This document shows, piece by piece, positions 15,424-24,955 of a DNA stretch of 64,000 bases. The notes under the pieces were generated by a model that was given only the letters and a program-made list of their open reading frames with translations, was not told the DNA's origin and did not search any database. The stretch is from contig NZ_BNJI01000001.1 of NCBI RefSeq assembly GCF_016587415.1, forward strand, positions 3,201,501-3,265,500, given 5' to 3'. Within the stretch, counting starts at the first letter, position 1. Each line of letters starts with the position of its first letter. The translations under genes and the position numbers were made by a program. This stretch comes from Ktedonobacter sp. SOSP1-85 (GTDB taxonomy: Bacteria; Chloroflexota; Ktedonobacteria; Ktedonobacterales; Ktedonobacteraceae).

Positions 15424-18400
15424 GTGACATCATTTCATATTGAAGTCCGAGCAACCGCGGAGCGCCATGATGTGCATGCCCGTCAACTTGCTCGTGACAT
15501 CGCACAATTATCGATAGATTCTCTTCCATCGCTTGCTACTATCGCTGATGCCCCGCTTTACCTTCATACAGCTCAACTTTATCACCTTACTGGCTCACTC
15601 TCACCCCAGGATGTTGAGCGACTCTCCCAGGAGTTGCTTACCGACCCGGTCATCCAGGAAGCCCACCTATCGACCTATGCCGACACCGCGCATACGGTCG
15701 ATGTCTTTTTTCACCCTGGTGTAACCGATACCCTGGCCGAGAGCGTCCTGGAGGGCGCACGTATGTTGGGCCTGACTGGTATTGCGCGTGTGGAGACGGG
15801 GCGACGCTATTTGCTGGATGAGCGCTTGAGCGAGTCCGAAGTACGTACCCTCGCCGATGCCCTGCTCTATAATCCCGTGATCCAGCATTATGAACTCCAC
15901 CCGGCGCATGGCAATGGCTCACAGCCCGAGGCCGCAAATGCGTCTGAGGCCGTGCCAGTCGCCGACGTGGCAGGCTCTCAGGTGGCAATGATTCCGCTCA
16001 CCCAGATGAGCGATGAGCAGTTGCTTGAGGTCAGTAAAAAAGGTCTGCTCTCGCTGAGCCTGGACGAGATGCGCGTCATTCAGCAGCATTTCCGCGAGCA
16101 GGGACGCGAGCCAACCGATATCGAGTTGGAGACCCTGGCCCAGACCTGGTCAGAGCATTGTTCGCATAAAACTTTTAAGGCGACTATTGCCTACCGCGAG
16201 CTGGATGCCCAGGGAAACGAGGTCGAGAATGAGACCATCCGTGGCCTGCTCAAGAGCTATATCATGCGTGCCACTAACGAGGTCCAGCATCCCGACCTGG
16301 TCTCAGCCTTCAGCGATAACGCGGGTATCGTGCGTTTTACCGATACACACGATATCGCCTTCAAAGTAGAGACGCACAACCACCCCTCGGCCATCGAACC
16401 TTTTGGTGGTGCGAATACAGGCGTGGGCGGCGTGATCCGTGACGTCGTTGGCGTCTCGGCGGAGCCGATTGCCTGTACCGATATCCTCTGCTTTGGCCCG
16501 CTTGAGACCGAGAGCGCCTCGTTGCCCAAAGGCATCATACCTCCACGGCGTATCGCCAGTGGTGTGGTGAATGGTGTGCGTGACTATGGCAATAAGATGG
16601 GTATTCCCACGGTCAATGGCGCGGTGCTCTACCATCCCGGCTATACCTACAACCCGCTCGTCTTCTGTGGCTGTCTGGGTATGTTGCCCCATGGTAGTCA
16701 TCCCAGCAAGGTCGAGCCGGGTGACCTGGTGGTCGTCCTCGGCGGGCGCACTGGCCGCGACGGCGTGCATGGCGCGACCTTCTCCTCCGGTGAGATGAGC
16801 CACGAGATCAATACCCAGGCCGGGACGGCTGTCCAGATTGGCGCGCCCATCACCGAGAAAAAGGTGACGGACGTGATCATCCAGGCACGTGACCATGGCC
16901 TCTATCACGCGATTACTGACTGCGGTGCGGGTGGCTTCTCCTCCGCTGTGGGCGAGATGGGTTCGAAGACCGGCGCGCGCGTAGAGCTGACCAAAGCTCC
17001 CCTCAAATATCAGGGCCTGGCGCCCTGGGAGATCTGGCTCTCCGAGGCTCAGGAGCGCATGGTGCTGGCGGTTCCCCAGGAGCATTTGCAGGAACTGCTG
17101 GACATCTGTGCCATCGAAGAGGTCGAGGCCAGCATCATCGGCGAATTTACCAGCGACCAACGCCTGACGGTGACCTATCAGGACGAGGTGATTGCCAATA
17201 TCGCCATGGACTTCCTGCACGATGGCAATCCCATCAAGACGCTTGAAGCGCTGTGGACACGACCAGAGAGCGCGACTGCTCAGCCTTCACAGTGGACAGA
17301 GGGCAACGCCGAGGCCATCACACATTCGATTACCCCGACCCTCTTGACGCTGCTGCGACACGCGAACATTGCCTCGAAGGAGGACGTGGTGCGTCGCTAT
17401 GACCACGAGGTCCAGGGCGCGACGGTGCTCAAACCTATGGTGGGACGCGCGGGCAATGGTCCAGGTGACGCCGCAGTGCTCCGGCCTATTGTCGATGAGC
17501 CGACGAAGGCCGGAATTGTGCTCTCAAACGGCGTTAACCCGCTCTATGGCAAGGTTGACCCCTATCAGATGGCACTCAATGCTGTTGACGAGGCCCTGCG
17601 CAACCTGACCGCCGTCGGTGGCGACATCACTCGTACCTCTGTGCTGGATAACTTCTGCTGGGGCAATCCCAATGATCCCGAGCAGCTTGGGACGCTGGTG
17701 CGCGCCGTGAAGGGCTGCTATGATGCCTCGGTCGGCTTTAAAGTGCCGTTCATCTCCGGTAAAGATAGCCTGAATAACGAGTATCGCGCCGATGGCAAGC
17801 GTTTGCCCGTGATCCCGACTCTAGTGATTTCAGCGGTCGGCGTGATCGAGGACGCGAGCAAGAGCGTCGATATGTCGCTCAAGACGCCGGGCAATCTGCT
17901 CTACCTCGTTGGCGAGACGCGCAATGAGCTGGCGGGTTCGCACTATACTGAGGTCATTGACCAGGCCTCATTCAAGGCGTTTGTGCCGCATACCTCGGTG
18001 CCAACGGTGCATATTGAGCGCGCGTATACGACCATGAAGGCGCTCGGTGAAGCCATTCGCCAGGGCCTGGTGCGCGCCTGTCACGATCTCTCAGAGGGTG
18101 GCCTGGCGGTCGCGGCGGCCGAGATGTCGCTGGCGAGCCTGCTAGGTGTCAAACTGGATGTGGCGCAGGTTGGACGCGAGGGCGCCGCCCTCGACGAGGT
18201 CCATCCACATGCGCGTGATATTGTGCGACTCTTTAGCGAGTCTCCTTCGCGCTTTATCGTTGAGGTTACGCCTGAGCAGTTGAGTACCTTTGAGCAGCAT
18301 ATGCGTGCCGCGGGTGCCGCCGAACTGACCTATCTGGGTATGGTAACCAATACCCCACGCTTTATTGTCCAGGATGGCGACGAAGAGCTGGTCAACGTCA

Positions 18401-18444
18401 GCGTTGAGGAACTGCAAGAGTCATGGAAGGGAGGACAGGCATGA
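15424..18444 (+). CDS. purL: Phosphoribosylformylglycinamidine synthase, PurL with N-terminal PurS-like domain
   Basis: PurL converts FGAR to FGAM using ATP and ammonia in purine synthesis. The last 780 residues or so are a standard PurL: WSEHCSHKTF near residue 243, VETHNHPSAIEPFGGANTG near 315-335, and a second ATP-grasp-like half with SGKDSLNNEY and HDLSEGGLAVA. The first 230 residues are additional and include a segment near 95-140 (HTVDVFFHPGVTD to ETGRRYLL) that resembles the small PurS subunit. PurS thus seems fused to PurL, and no separate purS gene is present. At 1006 residues it is between small-type and large-type PurL in size. The start is GTG; the stop overlaps the purQ start as ATGA. 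Confidence 0.92.
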   Translation: MTSFHIEVRATAERHDVHARQLARDIAQLSIDSLPSLATIADAPLYLHTAQLYHLTGSLSPQDVERLSQELLTDPVIQEAHLSTYADTAHTVDVFFHPGVTDTLAESVLEGARMLGLTGIARVETGRRYLLDERLSESEVRTLADALLYNPVIQHYELHPAHGNGSQPEAANASEAVPVADVAGSQVAMIPLTQMSDEQLLEVSKKGLLSLSLDEMRVIQQHFREQGREPTDIELETLAQTWSEHCSHKTFKATIAYRELDAQGNEVENETIRGLLKSYIMRATNEVQHPDLVSAFSDNAGIVRFTDTHDIAFKVETHNHPSAIEPFGGANTGVGGVIRDVVGVSAEPIACTDILCFGPLETESASLPKGIIPPRRIASGVVNGVRDYGNKMGIPTVNGAVLYHPGYTYNPLVFCGCLGMLPHGSHPSKVEPGDLVVVLGGRTGRDGVHGATFSSGEMSHEINTQAGTAVQIGAPITEKKVTDVIIQARDHGLYHAITDCGAGGFSSAVGEMGSKTGARVELTKAPLKYQGLAPWEIWLSEAQERMVLAVPQEHLQELLDICAIEEVEASIIGEFTSDQRLTVTYQDEVIANIAMDFLHDGNPIKTLEALWTRPESATAQPSQWTEGNAEAITHSITPTLLTLLRHANIASKEDVVRRYDHEVQGATVLKPMVGRAGNGPGDAAVLRPIVDEPTKAGIVLSNGVNPLYGKVDPYQMALNAVDEALRNLTAVGGDITRTSVLDNFCWGNPNDPEQLGTLVRAVKGCYDASVGFKVPFISGKDSLNNEYRADGKRLPVIPTLVISAVGVIEDASKSVDMSLKTPGNLLYLVGETRNELAGSHYTEVIDQASFKAFVPHTSVPTVHIERAYTTMKALGEAIRQGLVRACHDLSEGGLAVAAAEMSLASLLGVKLDVAQVGREGAALDEVHPHARDIVRLFSESPSRFIVEVTPEQLSTFEQHMRAAGAAELTYLGMVTNTPRFIVQDGDEELVNVSVEELQESWKGGQA

Positions 18445-20378
18445 CCAGGAAACCACGCGCGCTCGTTCTGCGTGCCCCTGGCATCAACTGCGACCGGGAG
18501 ATGGCGTATGCCTGTCGCCTGGTGGGCTTTGAGACAGAGCTGGTACATATCAACCAGCTGTTAAAGAATCCAGAGTCTCTGCTAGAATATCATTTTCTCG
18601 CCCTGCCCGGCGGCTTCTCCTATGGTGATGACCTGGGCGCGGGCACGCTGCTGGCTAAGAATCTGACCATTCACCTGGGTGATCAATTGCGCCGCTTTGT
18701 GGCCGAGGGTCGCCTGGTCCTGGGCGTCTGTAACGGCTTCCAGGTCCTGGTACGCGCGGGTCTGTTGCCTGGCGTCCTGGCAAGTGATGGCGCGGGCGAC
18801 GTGGCGCGGGCCTCACTGACCGAGAATGCCCTGGCGCAGTTTGAATGTCGCTGGGTCACGCTCGTCACCCAGCCAAGCAACTGCGTCTTTACGCAGGGGA
18901 TCGACAAGCCCGTCGAGTTCCCTGTGGCCCACGGCGAGGGCCAGTTTGTGTATAACGGCGACCTGAGCGAGCTGCATACCAGCGGTCAGCTTCCCCTGGT
19001 CTACGCCACGCCCGCAGGCCGCACTGGCGAGATGGTTCAGTATCCCGCCAACCCCAATGGCTCGATGGACAACATCGCGGGTGCCTGTAACGCTCAGGGT
19101 AACGTCTTTGGTCTGATGCCTCATCCAGAGCGCTTTGTGAGTGCGCTCCAGCATCCCCAGCGCCGCTCCCTCACGGGCGATATTGGCGACGGCCTGCTCA
19201 TCTTCCAGAACGCCTTTAACTATGCACAGAAGTTCGTCAGCGGTGAAGGCGCGACGTCGGTGAGCCGTCCTGAGGCCTCGCCCCTGGCTTCGCAGAGCGT
19301 CGCGGGGGCTAGTAGCGCCACAAGCGCGGCCCAGGCTCCCAGCGTCACGATTACGCCGCTCTCTTATGCCGAGAGCGGCGTCGATGTCACCGCGGGCGAG
19401 CAGGCCGTGCGCCTGATGAAGAAGGCGGTCCAGTCCACGCATGGACCCGAGGTGCTGGAGAGTGTCGGCGCCTTCGCGGGCGCGATGAGTCTGCACGCAG
19501 TCGATAAAATGCGTCGTCCGGCCCTGGTCTCCTCCACCGATGGCGTGGGTACCAAAACCTTAATTGCGGCCCAGGCTAAGCGCTATGACACCATCGGCTA
19601 CGATATCGTGAATCACTCGGTAAATGATCTGCTGATGATGGGTGCACGCCCGCTCTTCTTTATGGATTATGTCGCCGTCAATAAGCTTGACCCGGTGCAA
19701 GTCGCCAGAATCGTCCAGGGAGTGGCCGAGGCCTGTAAAGAAGCTGGCTGTGCCCTGCTCGGTGGCGAGACTGCCGAGATGCCCGATGTGTATATGCCCG
19801 GCGCCTTCGACCTGGCGGGAACCATTGTTGGCATCGTAGAGCAGGACGAGATCGTCAACGGTAGCACGATCAGCGTAGGAGATTATATCCTGGGCCTACC
19901 CTCCAGTGGCCTGCACACCAATGGCTACTCGCTGGTGCGCAAGCTCTTCGCCCAGACCTCGCTTGATACTGTCTATCCCGAACTGGGGGAGCCGCTGGCG
20001 GACGCGCTCCTGCGCCCCCATCGCTGCTATGTGCGCGAGGTGCAGGAGATTCGCTCTTATCTGGCGGATCGCGGGCGCTTTATCAAGGGCATGGCACATA
20101 TCACAGGCGGCGGTTTCCAGGGTAATATCTCGCGTATTCTGCCTCCTGGTACCCAGGCTGAGATCGAAACCGGCTCCTGGCAGGTGCCGCCACTCTTTCA
20201 GCTCCTGGCGCGCTTGAGCAGTCTGCCCCAGGAAGAACTCTATCGAACCTTTAATATGGGTATCGGCATGATATTTGTGCTCTCACCCAAGAGTGCGCTT
20301 GAGGCGCGCAGCATCCTTCCCGAACTGGTGCAGATCGGCACCATTCGCGAGGGACAGGGTGCCGTTCTTATTCGCTAA
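18441..20378 (+). CDS. purQM: PurQ-PurM fusion: FGAM synthase glutaminase plus AIR synthetase
   Basis: A bifunctional protein of about 645 residues. Residues 1-260 are PurQ, a class I glutamine amidotransferase with the nucleophile Cys near 97 in GVCNGFQVL and the catalytic His in GLMPHPERF. It supplies ammonia to PurL. A 40-50 residue Ala/Ser/Pro-rich linker follows. The C-terminal part is PurM, with AGEQAVRLMKKAV, SSTDGVGTKTL, GGETAEMPDVY and HITGGGFQGN, which closes FGAM to AIR. The frame runs through without interruption. ATG at 18441 is chosen for the 4-bp overlap with purL and the preceding GGGAGGACAGGC. The fusion would tether the enzyme that makes FGAM to the one that uses it; I do not know this fusion as a common arrangement. 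Confidence 0.93.
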   Translation: MTRKPRALVLRAPGINCDREMAYACRLVGFETELVHINQLLKNPESLLEYHFLALPGGFSYGDDLGAGTLLAKNLTIHLGDQLRRFVAEGRLVLGVCNGFQVLVRAGLLPGVLASDGAGDVARASLTENALAQFECRWVTLVTQPSNCVFTQGIDKPVEFPVAHGEGQFVYNGDLSELHTSGQLPLVYATPAGRTGEMVQYPANPNGSMDNIAGACNAQGNVFGLMPHPERFVSALQHPQRRSLTGDIGDGLLIFQNAFNYAQKFVSGEGATSVSRPEASPLASQSVAGASSATSAAQAPSVTITPLSYAESGVDVTAGEQAVRLMKKAVQSTHGPEVLESVGAFAGAMSLHAVDKMRRPALVSSTDGVGTKTLIAAQAKRYDTIGYDIVNHSVNDLLMMGARPLFFMDYVAVNKLDPVQVARIVQGVAEACKEAGCALLGGETAEMPDVYMPGAFDLAGTIVGIVEQDEIVNGSTISVGDYILGLPSSGLHTNGYSLVRKLFAQTSLDTVYPELGEPLADALLRPHRCYVREVQEIRSYLADRGRFIKGMAHITGGGFQGNISRILPPGTQAEIETGSWQVPPLFQLLARLSSLPQEELYRTFNMGIGMIFVLSPKSALEARSILPELVQIGTIREGQGAVLIR

Positions 20379-20387
20379 CCTGTAGGA

Positions 20388-20502
20388 GGAGCACTACTGA
20401 CGTACGCGCCTACGCTTTCGGGCGAATATCTTCCCCGGAAGCGTATTTGCTTCCCAGCGTAGGTGTGTACCTTGTGCCCTTTAGGGTAGTCAGTAGCGCT
20501 CC
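20388..20502. repeat. Large imperfect hairpin between purM and purC
   Basis: Nested stems: 20388-20401 with 20489-20502 (14 bp, one mismatch), 20402-20416 with 20456-20470 (15 bp, two G-T pairs), and an inner GGAAGC/GCTTCC hairpin at 20437-20454. It fills almost the whole 159-bp gap between purQM and purC, so it could act as an attenuator or an mRNA-processing site within the operon. Confidence 0.65.
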
Positions 20503-20537
20503 CATGTGCCCACACTTCTCCCGGAGACAAGAAACTC

Positions 20538-21296
20538 ATGACACAACATGCGCAGTTTGGACCCTTGCTGACGGAAGGCAAGACCAAACGGATTTATAGC
20601 TATCCACAGGACGAGCAGCTGGCCTATATGGTCAGCAAGGATCAGATTACCGCGGGCGATGGTGCGCGCCGCAACGAGCTAGAGGGGAAATCGCGTTGGA
20701 GCACGACGACGACCGCCAATGTGTTCCGCCTGTTGAACGAGGCTGGTATCAATACGCACTTCGTGAAAAAAGTTGACGAGGTCACGATGCTGGTTAAGAG
20801 TTGTGAGATGCTGCCCATTGAGCATGTACAGCGACGCCTCGCGACTGGCTCATTCTTGAAGCGCCACCCCGAAGTAAGCGAAGGCACTCGCTTTGATCCC
20901 GTCCTGATTGAGACCTTCCTGAAAGATGATGCGCGTCATGATCCGCAGATTCAGCCTGAAGAGATCATACAGCAAGGCATTGCGACGCAGGAGGAGATCG
21001 ACTGGATGGCGCGCGAGGGACGACGCGTCTTTGCAGTGCTAGAGACTGCCTGGGCCAAAATGGATGTGACCATGGTTGATCTCAAGATTGAGTTTGGTCG
21101 CGACCCTCAGGGTCAGTTATTAGTTGCCGATGTAATTGATAATGATAGTTGGCGGCTCTGGCCTGGTGGTGACAAGAATCGTATGCTCGATAAGCAGGTC
21201 TACCGCAACCTCCAGGAAGTCACCTCGGACAGTCTGCGCGAGATCGCGGATCGTTATGCCCTGGTCGCTGATCTTACGGGCAAGCTGAGTATTTAA
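20538..21296 (+). CDS. purC: SAICAR synthetase
   Basis: This enzyme joins CAIR and aspartate with ATP to form SAICAR. It has 252 residues, with the family opening LLTEGKTKRIY near residue 8, the KDQITAGDG nucleotide-binding segment, RRLATGSFLKRHPE, and the C-terminal DVIDNDSWRLWPGGDKN signature that binds ATP/Mg. The start ATG follows CCGGAGACAAGAAACTC. It lies in the purine operon after a structured 159-bp gap and 31 bp before purF. No adjacent purE, purK or purB gene is in the window, so the preceding carboxylation and following lyase steps must be encoded elsewhere. Confidence 0.95.
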   Translation: MTQHAQFGPLLTEGKTKRIYSYPQDEQLAYMVSKDQITAGDGARRNELEGKSRWSTTTTANVFRLLNEAGINTHFVKKVDEVTMLVKSCEMLPIEHVQRRLATGSFLKRHPEVSEGTRFDPVLIETFLKDDARHDPQIQPEEIIQQGIATQEEIDWMAREGRRVFAVLETAWAKMDVTMVDLKIEFGRDPQGQLLVADVIDNDSWRLWPGGDKNRMLDKQVYRNLQEVTSDSLREIADRYALVADLTGKLSI

Positions 21297-21327
21297 TGTG
21301 ATCATCTTACCAGAGAGGAGTTCAGCG

Positions 21328-22833
21328 ATGGAGCGACTTCATGATGCATGCGGAGTCGTCGGAATTTACGCGCCACATGGCAAGGCAAGCCTGGATGTAC
21401 GTAGTTACATTACCCTGGCTTTGACAGCATTGCAGCACCGTGGGCAGGAGAGCGCGGGCATGGCTGTCTATGACGATGAAGGCCAGATTGTTTATCGTGT
21501 AGGCATGGGCAAGGTGCGCGAGGTATTTACCGATTCGGGGACCAGCCTGCCTTCTACCTATGCAGGCATAGGCCACGTGCGCTATTCCACCACGGGTTCA
21601 AGCTGCGTCGAGAATGCCGGACCTTTTGTCGTAGGTGATCGTGCTGGACAGTATGAATCGCTGGCCATCGCCCACAATGGTGACCTGGTAAACGGAGCTA
21701 TGCTGCGGAACGCCTTCCCAGAGGACTCGTTCCGCTCGACGACGGATAGCGAAGTTATTGCCTTGATGCTCCATCATTCTGAGGGGAAAACCTTTAATGA
21801 GCGCCTGGCGGACACTTTGCAGCACCTGCGTGGCTCATTTAGCCTGGTGATCCTGGCGCAGAATAAATTGTACGCGACGCGTGATCCCTGGGGGATGCGC
21901 CCGCTGTGCATTGGCAAGTTGGGCGATAGCTGGATTGTGGCCTCGGAATCCTGCGCGCTTGACCGCACCGGAGCCGAGTTTGTGCGCAAAGTCGAGCCAG
22001 GCGAACTGGTAACTATCGATGAGGATGGCATCCATTCGGAGATGCTCTTTGAGCTGCCCCGCCACTCGCTCTGCGTCTTCGAGTATATCTACTTCTCGGA
22101 CGCGACTTCGCGTATCAACAATCGCTATACCTACGAGGTGCGCGAGGCCCTGGGACGCGAGTTGGCCTATGAGCATCCTGTAGAGGCGGACCTGGTCGTG
22201 CCTGTTCCCGATTCATCCATTCCCGCAGCCCTGGGCTATGCCGAGGCCTCCGGGATTCCCTATAGCCAGGGTATTATCAAGAATCGCTATAGCGATCGCT
22301 CATTTATCAAGCCTGACCAGCGCCTGCGCCAGCTCGAAGTAGACCTGAAATTCAACTTCGTGCGCACTAAAATCGAGGGCAAGCGCCTGATTATCGTCGA
22401 CGACTCGATTGTACGCGGCAATACGCTTAAGCGCCTGGCCTCCGCGCTGCGCAACTATGGCGCGAAGGAGATACACCTGCGCATCAGCTCGCCCCCCCTG
22501 CGTCACCCCTGCTACTTCGGCATCGATATTCCGCGCGACAAAGAATTAATCGCCGCGGGTCGTACCGTGCAGGAGGTCGCCGACTACATGGGTGTCGATA
22601 GCCTGGGCTATCTCAGCCTGCCGGGCCTGGGTCGCGCCATCAACGCTGCCCATATCGATGAAACGGTCGACATTGATCCTCGCCAGGTGGACGATCCCCG
22701 CGCACTGAAAATGCTGCATCAAGAGTTTTGTTATGGGTGTATGGAGATGCAGGGCTGGCCCTTTGACCCCCAGGTCGAGTCTCAGCATGGTCCCAGGCGT
22801 GTGCCTGTCATTCCTCGTGGCGTGCTCTCATAA
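21328..22833 (+). CDS. purF: Amidophosphoribosyltransferase
   Basis: The first committed step of purine synthesis, replacing the pyrophosphate of PRPP by ammonia from glutamine. It has 501 residues. The Ntn glutaminase nucleophile Cys is at residue 8 (MERLHDACGVVG), so a short propeptide must be removed to expose it. The glutaminase domain runs to about 235 (RYSTTGSS, AHNGDLVN, DSEVIALML). The phosphoribosyltransferase domain contains the PRPP loop IIVDDSIVRGNTL near residue 355. ATG at 21328 is preferred over an upstream in-frame ATG at 21298 because GAGAGGAG lies just before it and the Cys position fits the family. Cys residues near the C terminus (CYGCMEM) could be iron-sulfur ligands as in Bacillus PurF. 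Confidence 0.95.
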   Translation: MERLHDACGVVGIYAPHGKASLDVRSYITLALTALQHRGQESAGMAVYDDEGQIVYRVGMGKVREVFTDSGTSLPSTYAGIGHVRYSTTGSSCVENAGPFVVGDRAGQYESLAIAHNGDLVNGAMLRNAFPEDSFRSTTDSEVIALMLHHSEGKTFNERLADTLQHLRGSFSLVILAQNKLYATRDPWGMRPLCIGKLGDSWIVASESCALDRTGAEFVRKVEPGELVTIDEDGIHSEMLFELPRHSLCVFEYIYFSDATSRINNRYTYEVREALGRELAYEHPVEADLVVPVPDSSIPAALGYAEASGIPYSQGIIKNRYSDRSFIKPDQRLRQLEVDLKFNFVRTKIEGKRLIIVDDSIVRGNTLKRLASALRNYGAKEIHLRISSPPLRHPCYFGIDIPRDKELIAAGRTVQEVADYMGVDSLGYLSLPGLGRAINAAHIDETVDIDPRQVDDPRALKMLHQEFCYGCMEMQGWPFDPQVESQHGPRRVPVIPRGVLS

Positions 22834-22851
22834 CAGAAGGAGAAAAATTTC

Positions 22852-24114
22852 GTGCGAGTATTTGTCATCGGCTCGGGTGCGCGTGAGCACGCACTGGTCT
22901 GGAAGCTGGCCCAGGATCAGCGGATCGACCGCATCTATGCCGCGCCAGGCAATCCCGGTATGCTGCCCCACGCGGAATGCCTTCCTATTAGTGTCGATAA
23001 CCTGGAGGCGCTGGCCGCCTTCGCTGAGCGCAACAAGATCGATTACACTATCGTCGGCCCCGAGGCACCGCTTATCGATGGCATCGTCGATATCTTCCAG
23101 AAGCGAGGCCTGCGCGTCTTTGGCCCCGACAAGGCGGGCGCGGCCCTCGAAGGTAGCAAGGCCTTCACCAAAGAGTTGTTGACCGCGGCAGGCATCTCCA
23201 CGGCCCAGCATCGCACCTTTACCGAGTACGAACTGGCCCGTGCCTACCTGGAAGAGCATGGCACCCCCGTCGTCGTCAAGGCTGACGGCAACGCCGCAGG
23301 CAAGGGCGCAATTGTCGCCCTCGATATGCAGACAGCCCAGGACGCCCTCAAGCAGATGATGGTCGACCACATCTTTGGTGCGGCGGGCGACGTCGTCGTC
23401 CTTGAAGACTACCTGCAAGGCGACGAGATCGGCGCGCACGCCATCTGTAACGGCACGGATTTTCTGCCCCTGCCACTCAGCCAGGATCACAAGCGCGCCC
23501 TCGACAACGACCAGGGTTTGAACACGGGTGGCATGGGGGCCTATACGCCCCTGCCCTTCGTCAGCGCGGACCAGAAGGCGCAGATTCAGCAGCGTGTCAT
23601 CGGCGCCACGCTCCAGGCCCTCAAGGAGCGCGATATCCACTTCAAAGGCGTGCTCTACGCCAACATCATGCTCACTGAGCGCGGTCCCATGGTGCTGGAG
23701 CATAACACACGCTTCGGTGATCCCGAGGCCCAGGCCCTGATGGTTCTGCTCAAAGCCGAATTGCTGGATGTACTCGCCTACGCGGACGGCCAGCATATTG
23801 ACCCTGAGACCCTCTGGCATCCCGGTTACGCCATGAGCCTGACCCTGGCCGCGGGCGGCTATCCTGGCAAATACGAGCGCGACTTACCCATCCAGGGAGT
23901 TGACGAGGCCAATCAATTGGAGGGCGTCCACGTCTTCCACGCCGGCACACGCCTGCAAAATGGCCAGCTCGTCACCGCTGGCGGCCGCGTCCTCAGCGTC
24001 GTTGCCCACGGCGAAACCCTGCAACAGGCCGCCGACCGCGTCTATGCCGCCGCCAAACTCATCTCCTTCGAGGGCATGCAGTACCGCCGCGACATCGGCC
24101 ACCGCGCCCTATAG
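22852..24114 (+). CDS. purD: Phosphoribosylamine-glycine ligase (GAR synthetase)
   Basis: An ATP-grasp enzyme that joins phosphoribosylamine with glycine. It has 420 residues: VIGSGAREHALVWKL at the N terminus, VVKADGNAAGKGAIVA in the ATP-grasp domain, NTGGMGAYTP near residue 222, and EHNTRFGDPEAQ near 282. The start is GTG, preceded by the strong AGAAGGAG at a spacing of about 8. It begins 18 bp after purF, so the two are co-transcribed. A 32-bp perfect hairpin follows immediately and separates it from purN. Confidence 0.95.
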   Translation: MRVFVIGSGAREHALVWKLAQDQRIDRIYAAPGNPGMLPHAECLPISVDNLEALAAFAERNKIDYTIVGPEAPLIDGIVDIFQKRGLRVFGPDKAGAALEGSKAFTKELLTAAGISTAQHRTFTEYELARAYLEEHGTPVVVKADGNAAGKGAIVALDMQTAQDALKQMMVDHIFGAAGDVVVLEDYLQGDEIGAHAICNGTDFLPLPLSQDHKRALDNDQGLNTGGMGAYTPLPFVSADQKAQIQQRVIGATLQALKERDIHFKGVLYANIMLTERGPMVLEHNTRFGDPEAQALMVLLKAELLDVLAYADGQHIDPETLWHPGYAMSLTLAAGGYPGKYERDLPIQGVDEANQLEGVHVFHAGTRLQNGQLVTAGGRVLSVVAHGETLQQAADRVYAAAKLISFEGMQYRRDIGHRAL

Positions 24115-24119
24115 GTATA

Positions 24120-24210
24120 AAAATAGAATCAATTATTGTGTTGTGAGTTGCTGAAGGCAACTCACAACACAATAATTGATTCTATTTTAAATGAGTGCCG
24201 TAGGCGCGAA
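24120..24210. repeat. Long-hairpin element in reverse orientation, between purD and purN
   Basis: Arms 24120-24151 and 24157-24188 are perfectly complementary (32 bp, 5-nt loop). The right flank 24192-24210 reads TGAGTGCCGTAGGCGCGAA, the reverse complement of the TTCGCGCC(T)-type flank seen at 6341 and 14971. It interrupts what would otherwise be a continuous purine operon. Confidence 0.85.
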
Positions 24211-24250
24211 CAGTCATAATACAAAATATAAAAGCAAGTAGTGATTTGGA

Positions 24251-24889
24251 ATGGAAGATCAACACATCAATAAAACGTTGCGCATAGCAGTCTTAATCTC
24301 TGGCTCGGGCAGTAACCTCCAGGCCCTGCTGGACGCCATCGAGGCTCGGCACTTGCCCGGGGTCGAGATCGCCCTGGTCATCAGCAACAAAGCCAACGCC
24401 TTTGGCTTACAGCGCGCCCTCAAGCATAAAGTACCCGCGCTCTACTTGCCCTGGCGCACACGCGAGGAGTGGGAGCGAAGGGTTATTGACCTGCTCCAGC
24501 TTTTCCAGGTAGACGTTATCGTCCTGGCTGGCTTTATGCGCATCATCTCCGCCGATTTTATCACCCGTTACCCTGAGCGCATCATTAACCTGCATCCCGC
24601 GCTCATCCCCGATGGCGGCAAGGGCGACACCTATACCACCAGCGATGGCAGTCTTATCCCCGTCTTTCGCGGCATGCACGCGCCCCTCCAGGCCCTGGAG
24701 GCCGGGGTACGTATCACAGGTAGCACTGTGCATTATGTGGTCCCCGAGGTCGACGCTGGCCCGCCCATCTGTCGCCGCGAGGTCCCCATAGAGGCAGGCG
24801 ACACCGAAGATACGCTCCAGGAGCGCATCAAAAAGGTTGAGCACCGGTTGATCGTCGAGGCCGTCAAGATCCACCAGCAGCGCGTATAA
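24251..24889 (+). CDS. purN: Phosphoribosylglycinamide formyltransferase
   Basis: This enzyme transfers a formyl group from 10-formyl-tetrahydrofolate to GAR. It has 212 residues with the phosphate-binding loop ISGSGSNLQALLDAI at residues 16-30, the folate/catalytic stretch VLAGFMRIIS, and NLHPALIPDGG, which carries the family His. The family Asp is in VDAGPPICRRE, with the HYVVPEVD context. There is a roughly 10-residue insertion after LIPDGGKGDTYT compared with the usual short loop. It is separated from purD by the long hairpin, so it may be read from its own promoter (AT-rich stretch 24215-24245) or by read-through. Confidence 0.94.
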   Translation: MEDQHINKTLRIAVLISGSGSNLQALLDAIEARHLPGVEIALVISNKANAFGLQRALKHKVPALYLPWRTREEWERRVIDLLQLFQVDVIVLAGFMRIISADFITRYPERIINLHPALIPDGGKGDTYTTSDGSLIPVFRGMHAPLQALEAGVRITGSTVHYVVPEVDAGPPICRREVPIEAGDTEDTLQERIKKVEHRLIVEAVKIHQQRV

Positions 24890-24903
24890 GAGTCGGAACA
24901 ATA

Positions 24904-24955
24904 TGTTTTAGGATGGCCTGGCAAACAGTATTAAGCTTGCAGGCCATTCTAAACA
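24904..24955. terminator. Hairpin after purN
   Basis: Arms 24904-24920 and 24940-24955 pair over about 16 bp with one bulge and one G-T pair, around a 19-nt loop. Probable terminator of the purine operon. Confidence 0.55.
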
